NCBI RefSeq assembly: GCF_009741445.1
Contig: NZ_CP046507.1
Coordinates: 3,782,001 to 3,846,000, forward strand
Length of the DNA stretch: 64,000 bases
Reading direction: 5' to 3'
From: Mycobacterium avium subsp. avium
GTDB taxonomy: Bacteria > Actinomycetota > Actinomycetes > Mycobacteriales > Mycobacteriaceae
Shown here: positions 63,701 through 64,000 of the stretch, piece by piece
How the letters are laid out: each line of letters opens with the position of its first letter
Numbering within the stretch: the first letter of the stretch is position 1
Translations under genes and position numbers: made by a program
The notes under the pieces: model-generated
Told to the model about the DNA's origin: nothing
Database searches by the model: none
What the model saw: only the letters and a program-made list of their open reading frames with translations

Positions 63701-63846
63701 GGGTTGACGCCGGCCTCGATCTGGGCGACCGCGGCGTCGACGAGCAGGCTGCTCTTGCCGGTGCCCGGCCCGCCGAGCACCCGGACGGTCCCGCGGACAC
63801 CGGGCGCCAGCACGGCGCCCGCCTGCGCATCCCAGGTGAATGACAT
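60718..63846 (-). CDS. adnA: AdnA, helicase-nuclease subunit
   Basis: A 1042-residue protein, start ATG 63844-63846 (MSFTWDAQAGAVLAPG); TTG 63858 in frame is less likely. Motor motifs: VLGGPGTGKSSLLVDAAV, VLLVDDAQQLDPQ, AGDPNQAVFGFRGGDP, LTRSHRCAPAVA and VLSAHAALGREWDFVVIAGL. The DDAQ in place of DExx suggests a weaker ATPase, in line with AdnA's lesser motor role. The nuclease has GRVDRVERD, catalytic Asp in VIVDVKTGKTP and QLALYQLAVAHG. Fe-S ligand Cys are in DCPLRWLAE and CTHCPLRPCCPAH. First gene of the adnA-adnB pair. Confidence 0.94.
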   Translation of the reverse strand: MSFTWDAQAGAVLAPGVRGTVRVLGGPGTGKSSLLVDAAVAQIEAGVNPESVLLLTGSGRLPMAERSALTTALLRSAGAGPAVREPLVRTVHGYAYAVLRRAAERAGEAPPRLVTSAEQDAIIRELLAGDLADGPRAATAWPAALRPALSTAGFATELRNLLARCAERGVDPQALERLGRRCRRPEWVAAGQFARQYEQVMLLRAAVGTAAPEATTPALGAAELVGAALEAFAVDAELLAAERGRIRVLLVDDAQQLDPQAARLVRVLAAGADLALIAGDPNQAVFGFRGGDPGSLLDGAAPAVTLTRSHRCAPAVARAVSGVAGRLPGSSAGRRIEGAGPGEGSVAVRLAASAHAEAAAIADALRRAHLVDGVPWSQMAVIVRSVPRAGARLPRALAAAGVPVTAPAASGPLAEQPAVRALLTVLLATADGLDGQRALALLTGPIGRVDPVSLRQLRRNLQRANAGRPPGDFAELLVEALTGTAPPPGAPFRALRRVRAVLDAAGCCHRDGQDPRYILWAAWHQSGLQRRWLSVSERGGPAAAQAGRDLDSVTALFDITDDYVSRTSGASLRGLVEHVAALQLPGAGPESVATAEQVSVLSAHAALGREWDFVVIAGLQDGLWPNTVPRGGVLGTQRLLDVLDGVSADASVRAPLLAEERRLLVAAMGRARRRLLVTAVDSDTDGSDREAALPSPFCYEIAQWAGEDAEPAALQPVSAPRVLSAAALVGRLRGVVCAPDGAVDELERRCAATQLARLAQAGVPGADPASWHGLIPVSTAEPLRGGGDVVTLTPSTMQTLTDCPLRWLAERHGGTDPRDLRSAIGSVVHALIAQPHRSPAELVAELDRAWRHLPFAAQWHSDNELARHRAMLEAFAQWRANTRGALTEVGVEVEIDGTLSTGDGREVRLRGRVDRVERDAAGRLVIVDVKTGKTPVSKDDAQQHAQLALYQLAVAHGLLGAAGGDAEPGGARLVYVGKTAASGVVEREQDPLTAAAADQWREALRRAADATAGPQFIARRNDGCTHCPLRPCCPAHADGSGR

Positions 63847-63970
63847 GGCTGCATGCAATCACCGGGGTGTGACAAGCGAGCGTGACCTGCACCGACACCA
63901 CCTCCCTACCCTGGAAGGCGGCGCAGCGCGAACAATGGTGCTTCAACAACCGAAGGAGGGGTCCAGGACC

Positions 63971-64000
63971 ATGAAGGACGAACGCGGCTTTCCCATCGAC
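63971..64000 (+). CDS. Start of an unknown gene (runs off the right edge)
   Basis: ATG 63971 follows AAGGAGGGG, an excellent ribosome site, and opens MKDERGFPID to the window end. A TACCCT near 63908 could be its -10. Ten codons are too few to name it. It is divergent from adnA across about 125 bp. Confidence 0.55.
   Translation, partial: MKDERGFPID

Overview
The window is a GC-rich chromosomal stretch from a slow-growing Mycobacterium. The gene content points to the M. avium complex or a close relative. The right third (about 43.8-64 kb) keeps the gene order known from M. tuberculosis Rv3193c-Rv3202c: a UPF0182 membrane protein, PDZ/Lon-like protease, zinc-metalloprotease-like protein, TOMM/ThiF-like protein, ABC1 kinase, whiB7, uvrD2, mycoredoxin-1, nudC, a potassium channel, adnB and adnA. 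The left part carries the dormancy genes devR/devS and an Rv3131-type Acg-family nitroreductase, plus an 18-kDa heat-shock antigen (hsp18) of the kind known from M. leprae and the M. avium complex. No reference sequence was searched, so all names rest on remembered family features.

Layout. 0-9.4 kb: metabolic and stress genes (UdgX-type glycosylase fragment, hemerythrin, lipoprotein, aldo/keto reductase, SDR, glycogen debranching enzyme, zinc alcohol dehydrogenase) and a frameshifted GAF-ANTAR regulator. 9.7-19.4 kb: a signalling cluster (NDH-2-like oxidoreductase, MerR, hsp18, PAS-ANTAR, devS/devR, flavin/PNPOx-like protein, Acg-family nitroreductase) followed by a MacS/MacR-like two-component system in which both genes are broken. 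19.3-24.8 kb: membrane proteins and an antiporter. 24.8-31.0 kb: a tightly packed four-gene operon encoding a fatty-acyl-AMP ligase/ACP/thioester reductase, a ferritin-like metal protein, an alpha/beta hydrolase and a [2Fe-2S] flavin reductase. It looks like an undescribed lipid-modification pathway. 31.5-39.0 kb: lipid kinase, SDR, DMT transporter, an orphan frameshifted mceA, GGDEF cyclase, glutathione peroxidase and an MPT64-like secreted protein.

39.2-43.8 kb is an AT-richer island at the 3' end of an initiator tRNA-Met gene. It holds a two-gene CBASS-like anti-phage module (CD-NTase with an AGS-C-like C-terminus plus a small membrane protein as likely effector), a SLOG-family protein, unknown genes and a recombinase-type HTH remnant. 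The 9-mer AGTTCGAAC occurs at both edges.

Working together: DevS/DevR probably control the neighbouring nitroreductase and PNPOx-like gene through DosR-box-like sites. WhiB7 is set up for conditional expression through a long leader with a WhiB7-type promoter, a 59-codon Ala-rich upstream ORF and terminator-like hairpins. AdnA/AdnB and UvrD2 are DNA-repair motors. Mrx1, GPx and NudC serve redox and NAD(H) homeostasis. Four genes carry single-site lesions (three frameshifts, one in-frame stop); whether these are real or assembly errors needs raw reads.
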